Below, piece by piece: positions 18,067 through 27,104 of a stretch of 64,000 nucleotides of DNA; the stretch's first letter is position 1, and every line of letters starts with the position of its first letter. The stretch is from CAIYXB01 sp038146805. Lineage in GTDB: Bacteria; Cyanobacteriota; Vampirovibrionia; LMEP-6097. The translations under genes and the position numbers were made by a program. The stretch lies in the NCBI GenBank assembly GCA_038146805.1, contig JAYQSH010000011.1, positions 1-64,000 on the forward strand. The letters are read 5' to 3'. The notes beneath the pieces are model-generated. The model saw nothing but the letters and a program-made list of their open reading frames with translations, was not told the DNA's origin and made no database searches.

Positions 18067-18899
18067 AAATGAAAGTTCGTAAAAATAATTTTTTTTCTTT
18101 TGTTCTTACACTTGTTTTAGCAGTAATTTTTTTGCTTCCACTTTCAATGCTTGTTACAAGTAGTTTCATGAATGCAGAACAAATCTACAGCAGTCATTTT
18201 AGTTTTATACCTAAACCTTTTAGCCTTGAAAACTTTACTACCGCATTTGCAAAAATAGATTTTTTAAAAGCGCTCGCAAATACTTTATATCTGGCTGTTT
18301 TTAATATCATTGGTGTTGTTGTTGCCTCATCTCTTGCGGCATATGCTTTTAGTGCAATGACATGGAAAGGGCGCGATCTTTTTTTTGCTATTACACTTGC
18401 TACCATAATGCTTCCAGATATAGTTTTGCTCATTCCGCAATTTCTATTTTTTAAAACTTTAAATTTATATGGTACTTTACTACCATTGATCTTGCCTTAT
18501 TTTTGTGGTTTACCTTTTTATATTTTTTTACTTAGACAGTTTTTCATTGCAATTCCAAAAGATCTTGCTGACTCAGCTCGCATAGACGGTGCTAGTGAAT
18601 TTACAATCTACAAAGAAATTTATATGAAACTTTCTAAACCAGCTATTTTGATAGTTGTTTTATTTCAATTTTTACTAACTTGGAATGATTTTATGAAACC
18701 TAGTATTTATTTGATTAACGAAAAGCAATACACTCTATCTATTGCCTTACAACAATTTCAATCCAAATTAGGTGGTGCTCAATGGGGACCTCTTATGGCA
18801 AGTGTTTTACTAATGATTATTCCTGTTGTAATTTTATTTTTATTTACACAAAAATATTTCATTAAAGGCATTGCCTTACAGGGTCTCAAAGAAAGTTAA
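18063..18899 (+). CDS. ABC sugar transporter permease, MalG type
   Basis: Inner-membrane permease of the carbohydrate-uptake (CUT1) class. Six hydrophobic segments, and the EAA loop that docks on the ATPase: DLADSARIDGASEFTIYKEIYMKLSKPAI, with the conserved DGAS....G-like core (about 178-206). 278 aa, typical of MalG partners. Neither the MalF-type partner, a substrate-binding protein nor an ATPase is present in this window, so it is either an orphan or its partners are elsewhere. Coupled to the thioesterase gene by a 4 bp overlap; its stop overlaps the convergent gene by 4 bp. Confidence 0.85.
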   Translation: MKMKVRKNNFFSFVLTLVLAVIFLLPLSMLVTSSFMNAEQIYSSHFSFIPKPFSLENFTTAFAKIDFLKALANTLYLAVFNIIGVVVASSLAAYAFSAMTWKGRDLFFAITLATIMLPDIVLLIPQFLFFKTLNLYGTLLPLILPYFCGLPFYIFLLRQFFIAIPKDLADSARIDGASEFTIYKEIYMKLSKPAILIVVLFQFLLTWNDFMKPSIYLINEKQYTLSIALQQFQSKLGGAQWGPLMASVLLMIIPVVILFLFTQKYFIKGIALQGLKES

Positions 18900-20083
18900 A
18901 TCCAATTACTCAAGAGATCTTCCCAGAAGAATTGTTTTTTATGTATTGTATGAAAAGCCCATTCACCTAAATTGATCTCTGCATTTGGTTTAGTTGTATC
19001 ACCCGCATTTATAAAGCCCTCATCAACAACAATAGAATAATATTTATTTTCTTCAAAGATACCAATAGTCGGATAAATTCTAAACTTATTTCCATTCAAA
19101 TGTAGTTTTGCATCATTAGTTGCAATAGTAGTGATTAATGAAATTATATTTCCAGCCTCATCGACTTCATATATTTTTATAGATCCAGAGCCCGCATAAA
19201 TATTTTCTGAAAATGTCATTTCTATATAGGCAATATTAGAAATATTTTTTGTGTTATTTCTTGGATATTGTCCTATAAGATTTGGTGTATTTACTGAAGC
19301 GGTTGAAAATGATAAGAGCAAGTTTTCTGTAAAACAATTTAACCTAGAAGCTTCAAAATCTAAACTATAAGAAGAATTAAAAGCTAAGATTGTTGAATCA
19401 TCTAAAGGTTTAATAGTAAGTTGCGTGCTTCCAAAGCCATTAATGGCTAGATCTGTTTTTGTTGATGTTAAAGTATTAAACAGTTGAGGCTTCGGTGTTG
19501 GTTCAGCACTACCATCAAAAACAGTAAATAAAGAGAGATTACTATCTGCTTTGTTTAAAAAAGGATGCTTATCATCTATAGAAACTACCTTAACTTTTGC
19601 ACTATAAGCAGAAAGAGTTGCCGTTGGACTATCAACATTGCTTGATAAAGCATCACAGCTTGCAGCATTCACTTCAGAAGCATCAGTAGCAAAACTTAGT
19701 TTTAAGCCTTGAAAATCTTCTCCACTTGCATTTTCAAAACAATCATTAGTAAAAGAAATTTTAGTCGTATCATTTGCGGCAAAAGCAAACAACAAAGTCA
19801 CTTGGTTTGTACCAAGACCTTTAAAATATTGATCCTTTTTACAAGGAAAGCTGTAAACACCAAGAGAATCACGGACCTTCATTGAACCATCACCCGCAAA
19901 CAATTTTTCGTTAGGCTCTGATGATTTAATAACAAAACCTTGATTAGTGCTCACATTAGTAGCTCCATCAGCAGGAACAGTATTTAAAGACAAGCTAGCA
20001 TAAACTTTTAAAGAAAAAAAACAAATAGACACAATAGCTAATGCCAAAAGAAGCTTTATTCTTTTTTTATGGGTGTTTTTCAA
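18896..20083 (-). CDS. secreted protein with SbsA/Big_5 Ig-like domains
   Basis: Starts with TTG at 20083, then a basic N-terminus and hydrophobic signal peptide (about 10-29, LLLALAIVSICFFSLKVYAS). Two Ig-like domains of the bacterial Big_5 type: residues 33-130 (NTVPADGATNVSTNQGFVIK ... KLFAGDGSMKV) and about 270-375 (IGQYPRNNTKNISNIAYIEM, then TFSENIYAGSGSIKIYEV). The region between also looks beta-rich. Predicted cell-surface or periplasmic binding protein; partner unknown. 395 aa. Confidence 0.75.
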   Translation of the reverse strand: MKNTHKKRIKLLLALAIVSICFFSLKVYASLSLNTVPADGATNVSTNQGFVIKSSEPNEKLFAGDGSMKVRDSLGVYSFPCKKDQYFKGLGTNQVTLLFAFAANDTTKISFTNDCFENASGEDFQGLKLSFATDASEVNAASCDALSSNVDSPTATLSAYSAKVKVVSIDDKHPFLNKADSNLSLFTVFDGSAEPTPKPQLFNTLTSTKTDLAINGFGSTQLTIKPLDDSTILAFNSSYSLDFEASRLNCFTENLLLSFSTASVNTPNLIGQYPRNNTKNISNIAYIEMTFSENIYAGSGSIKIYEVDEAGNIISLITTIATNDAKLHLNGNKFRIYPTIGIFEENKYYSIVVDEGFINAGDTTKPNAEINLGEWAFHTIHKKQFFWEDLLSNWI

Positions 20084-20347
20084 ATTAGTTCTACTTTATT
20101 TGTTTTTTTGTACTTCTCCAAAATTCAATAGTACATCATCAAAATCAAAATAAGGCCAAGGCTAATAAAAGCCCTGAGCGATTAAATTAATTTATCAATG
20201 AGCTATTCTAAATTTATTAATCCCTAGATATTTAGCTAAAATATCAATCAAAAGCACCGAAGATTAAAATTATTTAATAATCCAGTTGTCAAATAATCCC
20301 TAATTTTAACTTGTATATACATCATTCAAGGAAGTCCCCCCCGAATT
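20084..20347. other. intergenic stretch between lptD-like and Ig-like genes
   Basis: About 264 bp with no convincing frame. It must hold the promoter for the leftward Ig-like gene. On the plus strand TTGTCA at 20286-20291 and TATATA at about 20314 precede the hairpin at 20350-20383, so a short transcript ending there is conceivable, but the promoter spacing is poor and I do not claim an RNA gene. Confidence 0.4.
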
Positions 20348-20383
20348 AAAAAAACCGTGAATTTCATAAAGTTCACGGTTTTT
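20348..20383 (-). terminator. bidirectional rho-independent terminator after lptD-like gene
   Basis: Perfect 12 bp stem AAAAACCGTGAA (20350-20361) with TTCACGGTTTTT (20372-20383) and a 10-base loop. Read leftward it ends in a run of seven T, directly after the stop codon of the LptD-like gene, which overlaps the stem by two bases. Confidence 0.85.
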
Positions 20384-22151
20384 ATATTTTAAGCCTTAAA
20401 TTATCATACTTTATTGGCTCACCATATAAGACATTAACACCTAAATCAAACTGATTTCGAACCATGTCGTAACCTAAACGTACTTTAAAATCTTGAGGCC
20501 CAATCTCAGCCCTTACTTCATTTCTGACAAATTTATCTCTATTTATATTGTAAGTAAGAACAGTACCAATTGAAAACCATTTATTCACTTTATAATCACC
20601 ATCAATAATAACGGCTTGACTACCATCAACAAATTGATCAAACAAGAAAGGTGACTCACCTGCAATTGCCGCAAATAAATAATCAACTTCAAAAGCTAAA
20701 TTATCAATTCTTGCTTGTAATGCTGGACCAAAACGAGCGATTGTATTTAAATCTCCTGTACCATAAAATCTAATGGCAGCTTGCCCGCGAGTACTCAAAC
20801 TCAAATTATAAAGCTCATTACCATGACGCCAAATTGGTTTAGAGTACGCAGAAGCTTCTAACTCTGAACGAAAGCCACTATGCTCTTGACGTGCAGGGGC
20901 ATCATCTCTTTCTTTTGAAAGATCTTGTCTTCTTTGTCCATTGAATAAATCAACATTGTCTTTTGCCCAACCCGCTGCCGCATGCACACGTACACCATTG
21001 TCTTCTACAAATGGTAAATGTAATTTAAATTGACTAGAAAGCTCATATAATTGTCCAACTTGACTTGCACCAAACATACTATCTGTTTTAAATTGATTGT
21101 ATAAAGCGTTTACTTGAAAATATTTCTTGTAAACATCTTGATGAAAGCTTCCTATAAATCTATTGTATAGAGAACCATAGCCAAACTTAAGCGCTGTTGT
21201 ATCATTTACAGTATTAAAAGTGGCAATTCCACCAACTCCAAAACTTGGACCATCTCCAATTTGTAATAAAGGTACAAGAGAAAAAATACCTTGATCGACT
21301 TCTTTATAAAATCTTGTACCAAAAAGAAAACCACCTAATCTTTCTCTATTACCAATTATTGGACCTTTAAATTTAGTCTGTGCAGCTTCACCTACAGTAG
21401 TTGTAATGTGTACAGGAGATGGGATACTCAATGATTCATTAAGCCAAACTCTTGCCCCTTTAATACTTAAGTTGTTAGTTTTTTTGGTGTTGTCAATTTT
21501 GATTTCTTTTGCAGAATACCTTAAAGATGATTTATCAGAAAGGTCATCCCAAGTGATTTTACGATTTTTATTGTAAGTTGCTATATCTCTACTATAGAGA
21601 GTACTTCGAGCAGTCGCATGATTATAAACAACTAGTGGTTGATCTAAAGCTAAAACACCTTTTTTAAAATTCAAGCTCGTATAAGACTCTTTTGGTGTTT
21701 CAACTCTTTGAGAATTTAATTCTCTTGCTTTTAATTTAATTCCTTGCAAAAAGAAATGTGGCTTTTCAACAAACAAAGCACTCTCAGATATTACAAAAGA
21801 AGCATACTCTCCGTATATTTCATTTTCTTTTTCTTGTACTTTAATATCACCAAATGCTTCAACTAATTTTTTTTCAACATCATAAGTTATTCTATTTGCA
21901 AACAACTTTGCATTTCTATCAGGCAAAAAAACTTCCGCGTCTCCAATAGCCTCATAAAAATTTTTTTCTTGGCTAAAAGAAATTTGATCAGCAACTATTT
22001 CTCCAAATAATTCATTAGTGGCATTTTGTTTTAAAAACGAATCTTCTATTTTAGATTTATCAATTGGCTTATTTAAAATTGCAGTTGGCTCAGCTGCCAA
22101 AAGCTTACTAAAAGAAAAAACACATAAAATTAAAAATAAAATACGATACAC
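20382..22151 (-). CDS. lptD: LptD/OstA-like LPS-assembly outer-membrane protein
   Basis: Begins with GTG at 22151 and a signal peptide (residues 1-20, ending KLLAA). Residues about 48-150 form an OstA/LptA-like beta-jellyroll (EIVADQISFSQEKNFYEAIG, then DAEVFLPDRNAKLFANRITY), and from about 260 to the end there are alternating-hydrophobicity strands typical of a beta barrel (for example FGTRFYKEVDQGIFSLVPLL), ending in a short LRLKI strand. 589 aa, shorter than proteobacterial LptD and closer to the DUF3769-type cyanobacterial homologues. Role: insertion of lipopolysaccharide or a similar glycolipid into the outer membrane. The symbol is by analogy. Confidence 0.7.
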   Translation of the reverse strand: MYRILFLILCVFSFSKLLAAEPTAILNKPIDKSKIEDSFLKQNATNELFGEIVADQISFSQEKNFYEAIGDAEVFLPDRNAKLFANRITYDVEKKLVEAFGDIKVQEKENEIYGEYASFVISESALFVEKPHFFLQGIKLKARELNSQRVETPKESYTSLNFKKGVLALDQPLVVYNHATARSTLYSRDIATYNKNRKITWDDLSDKSSLRYSAKEIKIDNTKKTNNLSIKGARVWLNESLSIPSPVHITTTVGEAAQTKFKGPIIGNRERLGGFLFGTRFYKEVDQGIFSLVPLLQIGDGPSFGVGGIATFNTVNDTTALKFGYGSLYNRFIGSFHQDVYKKYFQVNALYNQFKTDSMFGASQVGQLYELSSQFKLHLPFVEDNGVRVHAAAGWAKDNVDLFNGQRRQDLSKERDDAPARQEHSGFRSELEASAYSKPIWRHGNELYNLSLSTRGQAAIRFYGTGDLNTIARFGPALQARIDNLAFEVDYLFAAIAGESPFLFDQFVDGSQAVIIDGDYKVNKWFSIGTVLTYNINRDKFVRNEVRAEIGPQDFKVRLGYDMVRNQFDLGVNVLYGEPIKYDNLRLKI

Positions 22152-22195
22152 GCTACATAAAAAATTTTTTCATATTATTGAATTAAGTCAACTAA

Positions 22196-22255
22196 GACAC
22201 TTCGGACCGTGTTCATTTTGTCTCATAAGACACTTCGGACCGTGTTCATTTTGTC
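22196..22255 (-). repeat. 27 bp dispersed repeat, two tandem copies
   Basis: Two identical 27 bp units, 22196-22222 and 22229-22255, separated by six bases (TCATAA), in inverted orientation relative to the copies at 14590 and 28650. They lie 45 bp upstream of the lptD-like start codon. Confidence 0.9.
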
Positions 22256-22285
22256 TCATAATTCCCTAAGAATTCGCTAAAAAAA

Positions 22286-22303
22286 GAAGTTTTGAGGCGC
22301 AAT
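22286..22303 (+). repeat. 18 bp repeat shared with the ribBA upstream region
   Basis: GAAGTTTTGAGGCGCAAT is identical at 31855-31872, and the next 14 bases are also similar (GCTTA followed by an A-rich stretch). It sits between two copies of AAGAATTCGCT (22268-22278 and 22322-22332). Confidence 0.7.
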
Positions 22304-22398
22304 CTGCTTAGCAAAAAATTTAAGAATTCGCTACCTGAGCCAAGTTGCACTCTTGTATCAGGGAGTGAATCCTTAATTAAACCAAGCTCATGTTAATG

Positions 22399-22628
22399 GG
22401 CGTGCTTCCAAACCCGTAATAAGTATCTCGAGTCTTTAGATTTGGGCATAAGTAGGGTTTGGTTAGACACACCTAACAAAAGAATCAAACACCGTCGCTT
22501 AGTGAGTTTCACGCAGTGAAACAAGCTAAGCGTAAGGTCGTTTGTGGGACTAATTTCTGACCCCATTTGCTAGTGATTTTAACATTTCACTGTATTTTAA
22601 AATTCAAATGGGGTTTGGAATCAGTCCC
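22399..22628 (-). repeat. 230 bp three-hairpin repeat, copy 1
   Basis: First of two tandem copies, inverted relative to copy 3 (36753-36983). Three consecutive hairpins: module C bounded by GGCGTG/CACACC (one arm base mutated here), module B with nested arms CGCTTAG/CTAAGCG and TTTCAC/GTGAAA, and module A bounded by GGGACTAATT/AATCAGTCCC. It differs from copy 2 by a few substitutions and one missing base, some of which weaken its stems. Confidence 0.93.
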
Positions 22629-22634
22629 CTAAAA

Positions 22635-22865
22635 GGCGTGCTTCCAAACCCGTAATAAGTATCTCGAGTCTTTAGATTTGGGCATAAGTAGGGTTTGGTT
22701 AGACACGCCTAACAAAAGAATCAAACACCGTCGCTTAGTGAGTTTCACGCAGTGAAACAAGCTAAGCGTAAGGTCGTTTGTGGGACTGATTTCTGACCCC
22801 ATTTGCTAGTGATTTTAACATTTCACTGTATTTTAAAATTCAAAATGGGGTTTGGAATCAGTCCC
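22635..22865 (-). repeat. 231 bp three-hairpin repeat, copy 2
   Basis: Follows copy 1 after six bases. All three hairpins are intact: GGCGTG/CACGCC around CCAAACCC/GGGTTTGG, then CAAAC/GTTTG around CGCTTAG/CTAAGCG and TTTCAC/GTGAAA, then GGGACTGATT/AATCAGTCCC with inner ACCCCATTT/AATGGGGT-type arms. It is exactly as long as copy 3 and more GC-rich than the surrounding sequence. Confidence 0.93.
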
Positions 22866-22895
22866 TTAATAAAACCCGAGAACAACCTTTATCTC

Positions 22896-22978
22896 GTGCC
22901 TCAAAGTCATCTTTTACAAGCAGTAAACCAAAGCCTTTTTGGGCACCAAAAAGCCTTGTTCTCAAAATTTGTTAACAG
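22896..22978 (+). repeat. about 83 bp dispersed repeat, copy A
   Basis: Runs from GTGCCTCAAAGTCATC to TTTGTTAACAG, with a small hairpin TTTAC/GTAAA near its start. The reverse complement at 28508-28589 matches along the whole length with scattered substitutions; a more diverged relative is at about 47861-47935. It ends 27 bp before the recF start. Confidence 0.8.
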
Positions 22979-23005
22979 CTCCTAAAAAAGATATAATCTT
23001 ATCTA

Positions 23006-24118
23006 GTGTTCATTGAAGAGATAAATCTAATCGCATTTCGTAATTACTTGGAAGCTCATATAAAATTAGAAAAGCAAAAATTAATTGTCATAGGACAAAA
23101 TGCTCAAGGTAAATCAAATTTAATAGAAGTCATAGAACTTTTTAGTCACTTTAAATCTAGAAGAGCAAAAAAAGATCAAGAATTAATCAACTTTGATTTT
23201 GAAGAAGCGATATTAAAAATCAAAATTCAAGACAATCATGCAGCAGAAGATCTTGCAGTACAAATCAGAAAATCAGGCAGAAGAACTTATAAGCTTAATG
23301 GTGTTAATAAAAAGCCCAAAGAATTACTCGGCAAAGTTTTATCAGTATCTTTTATGGCTGAAGATTTAAACATTATCAATGCAAGTCCAAGTTATAGAAG
23401 AGATTTTTTAAATTCAATATTAAAACAATTTAGCGCTACCTATAATGAGAATTTGGCTAACTTTGACAAGATACTTTCTCAGCGAAATGGTTTCCTTAAA
23501 GCCTTACAAGAAAAAGCCAAGTTTCACCTTAACAGTTTAAACCCAAGTGAAAAAGATCAGCTAAATACATGGAACGAACTTTATCTACAAGAAGCAAACA
23601 AACTAACTAACTCAAGAAAAATTTTCATTGTGGAACTTGAACCGAAGCTCGATACTTACTATAAAAACATTTCGGGCAACACTAATAATCAAATCAAAAT
23701 TGAATACCAACATCAAATATTGACCCTTGAAGATCTTGAAAGTTCTTTTTCAAAGGATATTGCACGTGGCTATAGTAATCTAGGTCCTCATCGAGATGAT
23801 TTTGAAATATTATTGAATACAAAAACAAGTTCAAGCTTTGCTAGTCAAGGTGAAAAAAGATCAATCATTCTAGCGCTAAAACTTAGTGAACTGGAAATGC
23901 TCAAGGAACGTTTCCAAGACTACCCTCTGTTAATACTTGACGACGTACTTGCAGAACTTGACGAAGATAGACAAGATTTTCTTTTAGATGCAGTCAATAA
24001 CCAAGCGCAAGTTTTAATTACCACGACACATATTGGTAAACATTTAGAAAAGTGGAGCCAAGATTCACAAATCATCGAAGTCGAAAATGGGACAATAAAA
24101 GAACTAAGTAAAATTTAA
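23006..24118 (+). CDS. recF: DNA replication/repair ATPase RecF
   Basis: SMC-like ATPase that loads RecA at single-strand gaps with RecO and RecR. GTG start at 23006 (VFIEEINLIAFRNY). Walker A GQNAQGKS at about 30-37, signature SQGEKRS at about 283, Walker B LLILDDVLAELD at about 312-323. 370 aa, normal. The following dciA gene begins directly after its stop, the common recF-dciA order; dnaA, dnaN and gyrB are not next to it, so this is not an origin region. Confidence 0.93.
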   Translation: MFIEEINLIAFRNYLEAHIKLEKQKLIVIGQNAQGKSNLIEVIELFSHFKSRRAKKDQELINFDFEEAILKIKIQDNHAAEDLAVQIRKSGRRTYKLNGVNKKPKELLGKVLSVSFMAEDLNIINASPSYRRDFLNSILKQFSATYNENLANFDKILSQRNGFLKALQEKAKFHLNSLNPSEKDQLNTWNELYLQEANKLTNSRKIFIVELEPKLDTYYKNISGNTNNQIKIEYQHQILTLEDLESSFSKDIARGYSNLGPHRDDFEILLNTKTSSSFASQGEKRSIILALKLSELEMLKERFQDYPLLILDDVLAELDEDRQDFLLDAVNNQAQVLITTTHIGKHLEKWSQDSQIIEVENGTIKELSKI

Positions 24119-24487
24119 ATGAACAAAAAATTCCCAAAAGATTTTAAATTAAAGCGCGGCAAAATTTTTGTACAAAGAGATTTTTATGAAATCAATGAAG
24201 TTTTTGACAGCCTCAGCAAAAAACTCAATCTAGAAGAGAAAAAACAAGATTTTAATATTATGCTTTTTTGGAAAGATTTTATAACAGACAATAGTAGTGA
24301 ACTCATTGCCAAAAACACATTTGCTCATAGGTTTACCAAAGATCGCAAACTTGTTATTGGTATAAAATCAGCTGTCATTGCAAATGAATTACAAATGATT
24401 AAAGAGCTTCTCGAAAAAGAATTTTTAAAGGCTATAGAAAAATTTGACCGAACTGTAACTGGACTGGTCTTTGAATTAAGAAGCTAA
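24119..24487 (+). CDS. DciA-like (DUF721) protein
   Basis: 122 aa with the DUF721 layout: a central LFWKDFITDNSSELIAKNTFAH region, then RKLVIGIKSAVIANELQMIK and an amphipathic C-terminal helix ending TGLVFELRS. DciA proteins assist loading of the replicative helicase DnaB. It starts directly after the recF stop, and recF-dciA is a frequent pair, which supports the call. No membrane or signal sequence. Confidence 0.8.
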   Translation: MNKKFPKDFKLKRGKIFVQRDFYEINEVFDSLSKKLNLEEKKQDFNIMLFWKDFITDNSSELIAKNTFAHRFTKDRKLVIGIKSAVIANELQMIKELLEKEFLKAIEKFDRTVTGLVFELRS

Positions 24488-24502
24488 CAAAAGATCTTAA
24501 AA

Positions 24503-25360
24503 TTATTGATAAACTCTAGTTCCTGAACCCTTATCAGTAAAGGTCTCAAGCAAAAGGCTGTGTTCTGTTAAACCATTTAAAATGATCGCTTCCTTAACAC
24601 CTTTACTAATGCCATTAATACAACATTGCAATTTAGGAATCATTCCACCTGTGATCTCTTTACTTGCAATTTTATTTTTAGCTTCAGCAATACTCAACTC
24701 GCTAATAATTGAATCTGGTTTTTGTACATCTTGCAAAACACCTGAAACATCTGTCATCAAAATCATTTTTTCAGCTTTTAGCTCTGCAGCGATTTCAGCA
24801 CAAAGAGTGTCAGCGTTAATATTAAAAGCCTCACCTTGTTCATTAGGCGCAATAGAACTAATCACTGGAATCAAATCAAGATCAAAAAGCTGATGTATTA
24901 GCTCTAGGTTTAACTCTTTGACTTCACCCACTTTATTATCAGCATCAGCACCTTCAAGCTGTTTTGCAACTACAATACGAGCATCTCTACCATTTAAACC
25001 AATAGCTTTGGCTCCAGTACAATTTATCAATGAAACCAATCTACGCTGAATTTTTCCACTTAAAACCATTTCAGCAATTTCTAAAGTCTCTGTATCTGTT
25101 TTTCTTAAACCATTTTCAAAAGCAATCTCTTTACCAACTTTATCAAGCATTTGATTTATTTCAGGACCACCACCATGCACCAAAACTGTTTTGATATTGA
25201 CGCTATTAAGTAAAACCAAATCTTTAATCACACTTTGGGCAATACTTACATCTGTTAAAGCTGAGCCACCATATTTAATAACAAAAATTTTATTGGTGAA
25301 TTTTTGTATATAAGGTAAAGCCTCTGATAAATATTTAACTCTTAATTCATGTGATTGCAT
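24503..25360 (-). CDS. argB: acetylglutamate kinase
   Basis: Second step of arginine synthesis: phosphorylates N-acetyl-L-glutamate. Amino-acid-kinase fold with IKYGGSAL at about 28-35, VHGGGPEINQML at about 61-72, GLNGRD near 120, and the nucleotide-binding LMTDVSGVL near 201. 285 aa, normal. No other arginine gene is in the window; it is the last gene of the leftward group comF-efp-accB-rnc-argB, starting directly after the rnc stop. Confidence 0.93.
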   Translation of the reverse strand: MQSHELRVKYLSEALPYIQKFTNKIFVIKYGGSALTDVSIAQSVIKDLVLLNSVNIKTVLVHGGGPEINQMLDKVGKEIAFENGLRKTDTETLEIAEMVLSGKIQRRLVSLINCTGAKAIGLNGRDARIVVAKQLEGADADNKVGEVKELNLELIHQLFDLDLIPVISSIAPNEQGEAFNINADTLCAEIAAELKAEKMILMTDVSGVLQDVQKPDSIISELSIAEAKNKIASKEITGGMIPKLQCCINGISKGVKEAIILNGLTEHSLLLETFTDKGSGTRVYQ

Positions 25361-26043
25361 CTATAGATACCATTCCCCTTTATTGTCTAAAGCCTCTTTT
25401 GCAGCTAAATGTGTTGCCTCTTTTTTTGAAAATGCTTTAGCTTTGCCAATAATTTTACTATTTAAAACTACAGCCATTTCAAATTGTCTCTTATGAGCAG
25501 GTCCTTCTGCAGATATTTCTTGATATTCAGGCAAAATTTTGTATTTAGTTTGAATGATATGCTGTAGTCTTGATTTATATTCTGTCTCAGTTGAGCTTTT
25601 GATTAATAATTGCATATCTTTTTCCACAACTTCAAAATAAATTCATCTGCTTTAGCAAAACCAGCATCTAAGTAAATTGCTCCAATCAAAGCCTCTAGAG
25701 CATCGCCAACTATAGAATCTGGGATTTCAGCGCTTGTAAATTCACCAGCAACTATCACTTGCTTGTCTAAACCAAGTTTTTTTCCGAGCATTGAGAGAGT
25801 TTTATCCGCAATCAATTTTGATCTATATATTGTTAAAATACCCTCTTTGAGTTTTGCATATTTTGTAAACAAAAACTTTGAAATACTAAGTTTTAAAACA
25901 GCATCTCCTAAATATTCTAGTCGTTCATTATCAATAGCAGATTTTTTTTCTTTAACAACAGAACTATGTGTCAATGCTTCTTCCAGCAAATCTTTATTTT
26001 CTATGGTTTCTATAAAATCTTTCCATAGTTTTTTATAGACCAT
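25361..26043 (-). CDS. rnc: ribonuclease III, frameshifted
   Basis: Double-strand-specific endonuclease for rRNA and mRNA processing. The catalytic domain is in 26043-25603 (signature NERLEYLGDAVLKL; metal ligands in DALEALIGAIYLD), the dsRNA-binding domain in 25627-25361 (SRLQHIIQTKYKILPEYQEI, then AAKEALDNKGEWYL). They are in different frames, and the first ends in KICNY right after a run of five A on the coding strand (25619-25623). One extra A gives WKKDMQLLIKSS and a 227 aa protein, the usual RNase III length. A one-base sequencing error is the likeliest explanation. Ribosomal -1 slippage on AAA-AAG is possible but the heptamer is not canonical. Confidence 0.85.
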
Positions 26044-26055
26044 ATTTTTGCAAAC

Positions 26056-26508
26056 CTATTTTAACTTTGCTATGACTTGCCCAAAAGAAACGGCTTCACC
26101 ATTTTCTATACAAATCTCAGCAACTTCACCTTCAAAGTCAGCAGGTACTTCATTCATAAGCTTCATAGCTTCAATGATACAAATTGTGTCACCCTTCTTA
26201 ATCTTGTCACCAACTTTAATAAATGCAGCAGCATCAGGAGAAGGAGAAGCATAAAATGTACCGACCATAGGCGATTTTATTTCTTTTAAATTTTCAGCAG
26301 GCTTAGTTTCTACGGCAACAGCTGAACCATTTGACGCAGGTGCGCTTGCTACAGATACAGTAGGCATAGCAGCAGCAGTTACATTAATTTCTTTTCTAAC
26401 TTTAATTTTCAAGTTATCAGCTTCTAACTCAATTTCAGTAAGTTCTTGCTCTTTAAGGATTTGAGCTAAAGCATTAATTTTATCTACCGGCAGACCATTT
26501 TTTGACAT
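26056..26508 (-). CDS. accB: biotin carboxyl carrier protein of acetyl-CoA carboxylase
   Basis: BCCP subunit carrying biotin for malonyl-CoA synthesis. The N-terminal helix region and an Ala/Val-rich flexible linker (about 43-70) precede the biotinyl domain, with EAMKLMNE at 113-120 and Lys116 as the biotinylation site. 150 aa, normal. accC is not adjacent; instead efp lies directly upstream (11 bp), an arrangement known from cyanobacteria and some other bacteria. Confidence 0.94.
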   Translation of the reverse strand: MSKNGLPVDKINALAQILKEQELTEIELEADNLKIKVRKEINVTAAAMPTVSVASAPASNGSAVAVETKPAENLKEIKSPMVGTFYASPSPDAAAFIKVGDKIKKGDTICIIEAMKLMNEVPADFEGEVAEICIENGEAVSFGQVIAKLK

Positions 26509-26519
26509 AATTTTTTTCC

Positions 26520-27089
26520 TTATTTTACTCTATCTTGATACTCTCTAGTTCGTGGATTCAAACGAATTTTCTCTCCATTTTCAACAAAGAAAGGTACGTT
26601 AATGACAGCACCTGTTTCTAAGGTTGCAGGCTTTGTGCCACCAGAAGAAGTGTTACCTTTTTCATTTGGAGCAGTATCTACTATATTCAATTCAATTGAA
26701 TTAGGTAATTCAATATCAATGATTTTCCCCTCACAACTTGTAACCATACAAATTGTTTCTTCTTTTAAGAAATCAATAACATCTTTTCCCAAAACATCTT
26801 GTGGGATTTCGTTTTGTTCATAAGATTTCATATCCATAAAAGCATAGTTATCACCAGACTGATACAAATACTGCATCTCACGCCTCTCAACAAAAATCGC
26901 TTCAAACTGCTCATTCATACGAAAAGATTCTTCGCGCGAACCACCGGTTTCAACGTTTTTCATCTTTGTTCTAACAAAAGCGGCGCCTTTTCCGGGCTTT
27001 ACATGCAAAAATTCAACTATTTGCCAAATTTGCCCTTTCCACTTTACCGTTAAACCATTTTTAAAATCAGTCGGAGTTAACATATACAA
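26520..27089 (-). CDS. efp: translation elongation factor P
   Basis: Rescues ribosomes stalled at polyproline. Three OB-like domains in 189 aa; the tip loop KPGKGAAF places the modifiable Lys at residue 34 (32 if the second Met is the start). The C-terminal signature region INVPFFVENGEKIRLNPRTR is complete. The start at 27089 gives MYMLTPTDF; the second Met is equally possible. Directly upstream of accB. Confidence 0.94.
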   Translation of the reverse strand: MYMLTPTDFKNGLTVKWKGQIWQIVEFLHVKPGKGAAFVRTKMKNVETGGSREESFRMNEQFEAIFVERREMQYLYQSGDNYAFMDMKSYEQNEIPQDVLGKDVIDFLKEETICMVTSCEGKIIDIELPNSIELNIVDTAPNEKGNTSSGGTKPATLETGAVINVPFFVENGEKIRLNPRTREYQDRVK

Positions 27090-27104
27090 TCGGTTATTTT
27101 AGCA

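Noticed and set aside
22018..22269. Plus-strand frame over the lptD start and the 27 bp repeats
   Set aside because: It is the antisense of the lptD start and translates the duplicated repeat into a repeated RHFGPCSFCLI; no support as a gene.
22803..22985. Small plus-strand frame after copy 2 of the 231 bp repeat
   Set aside because: It lies across repeat sequence and has no domain or ribosome-binding site worth naming.
25603..25640. Programmed -1 slippage in rnc
   Set aside because: The run is GGAAAAAG, without a canonical heptamer, and six other genes show the same kind of one-base loss, so an assembly error is more economical.
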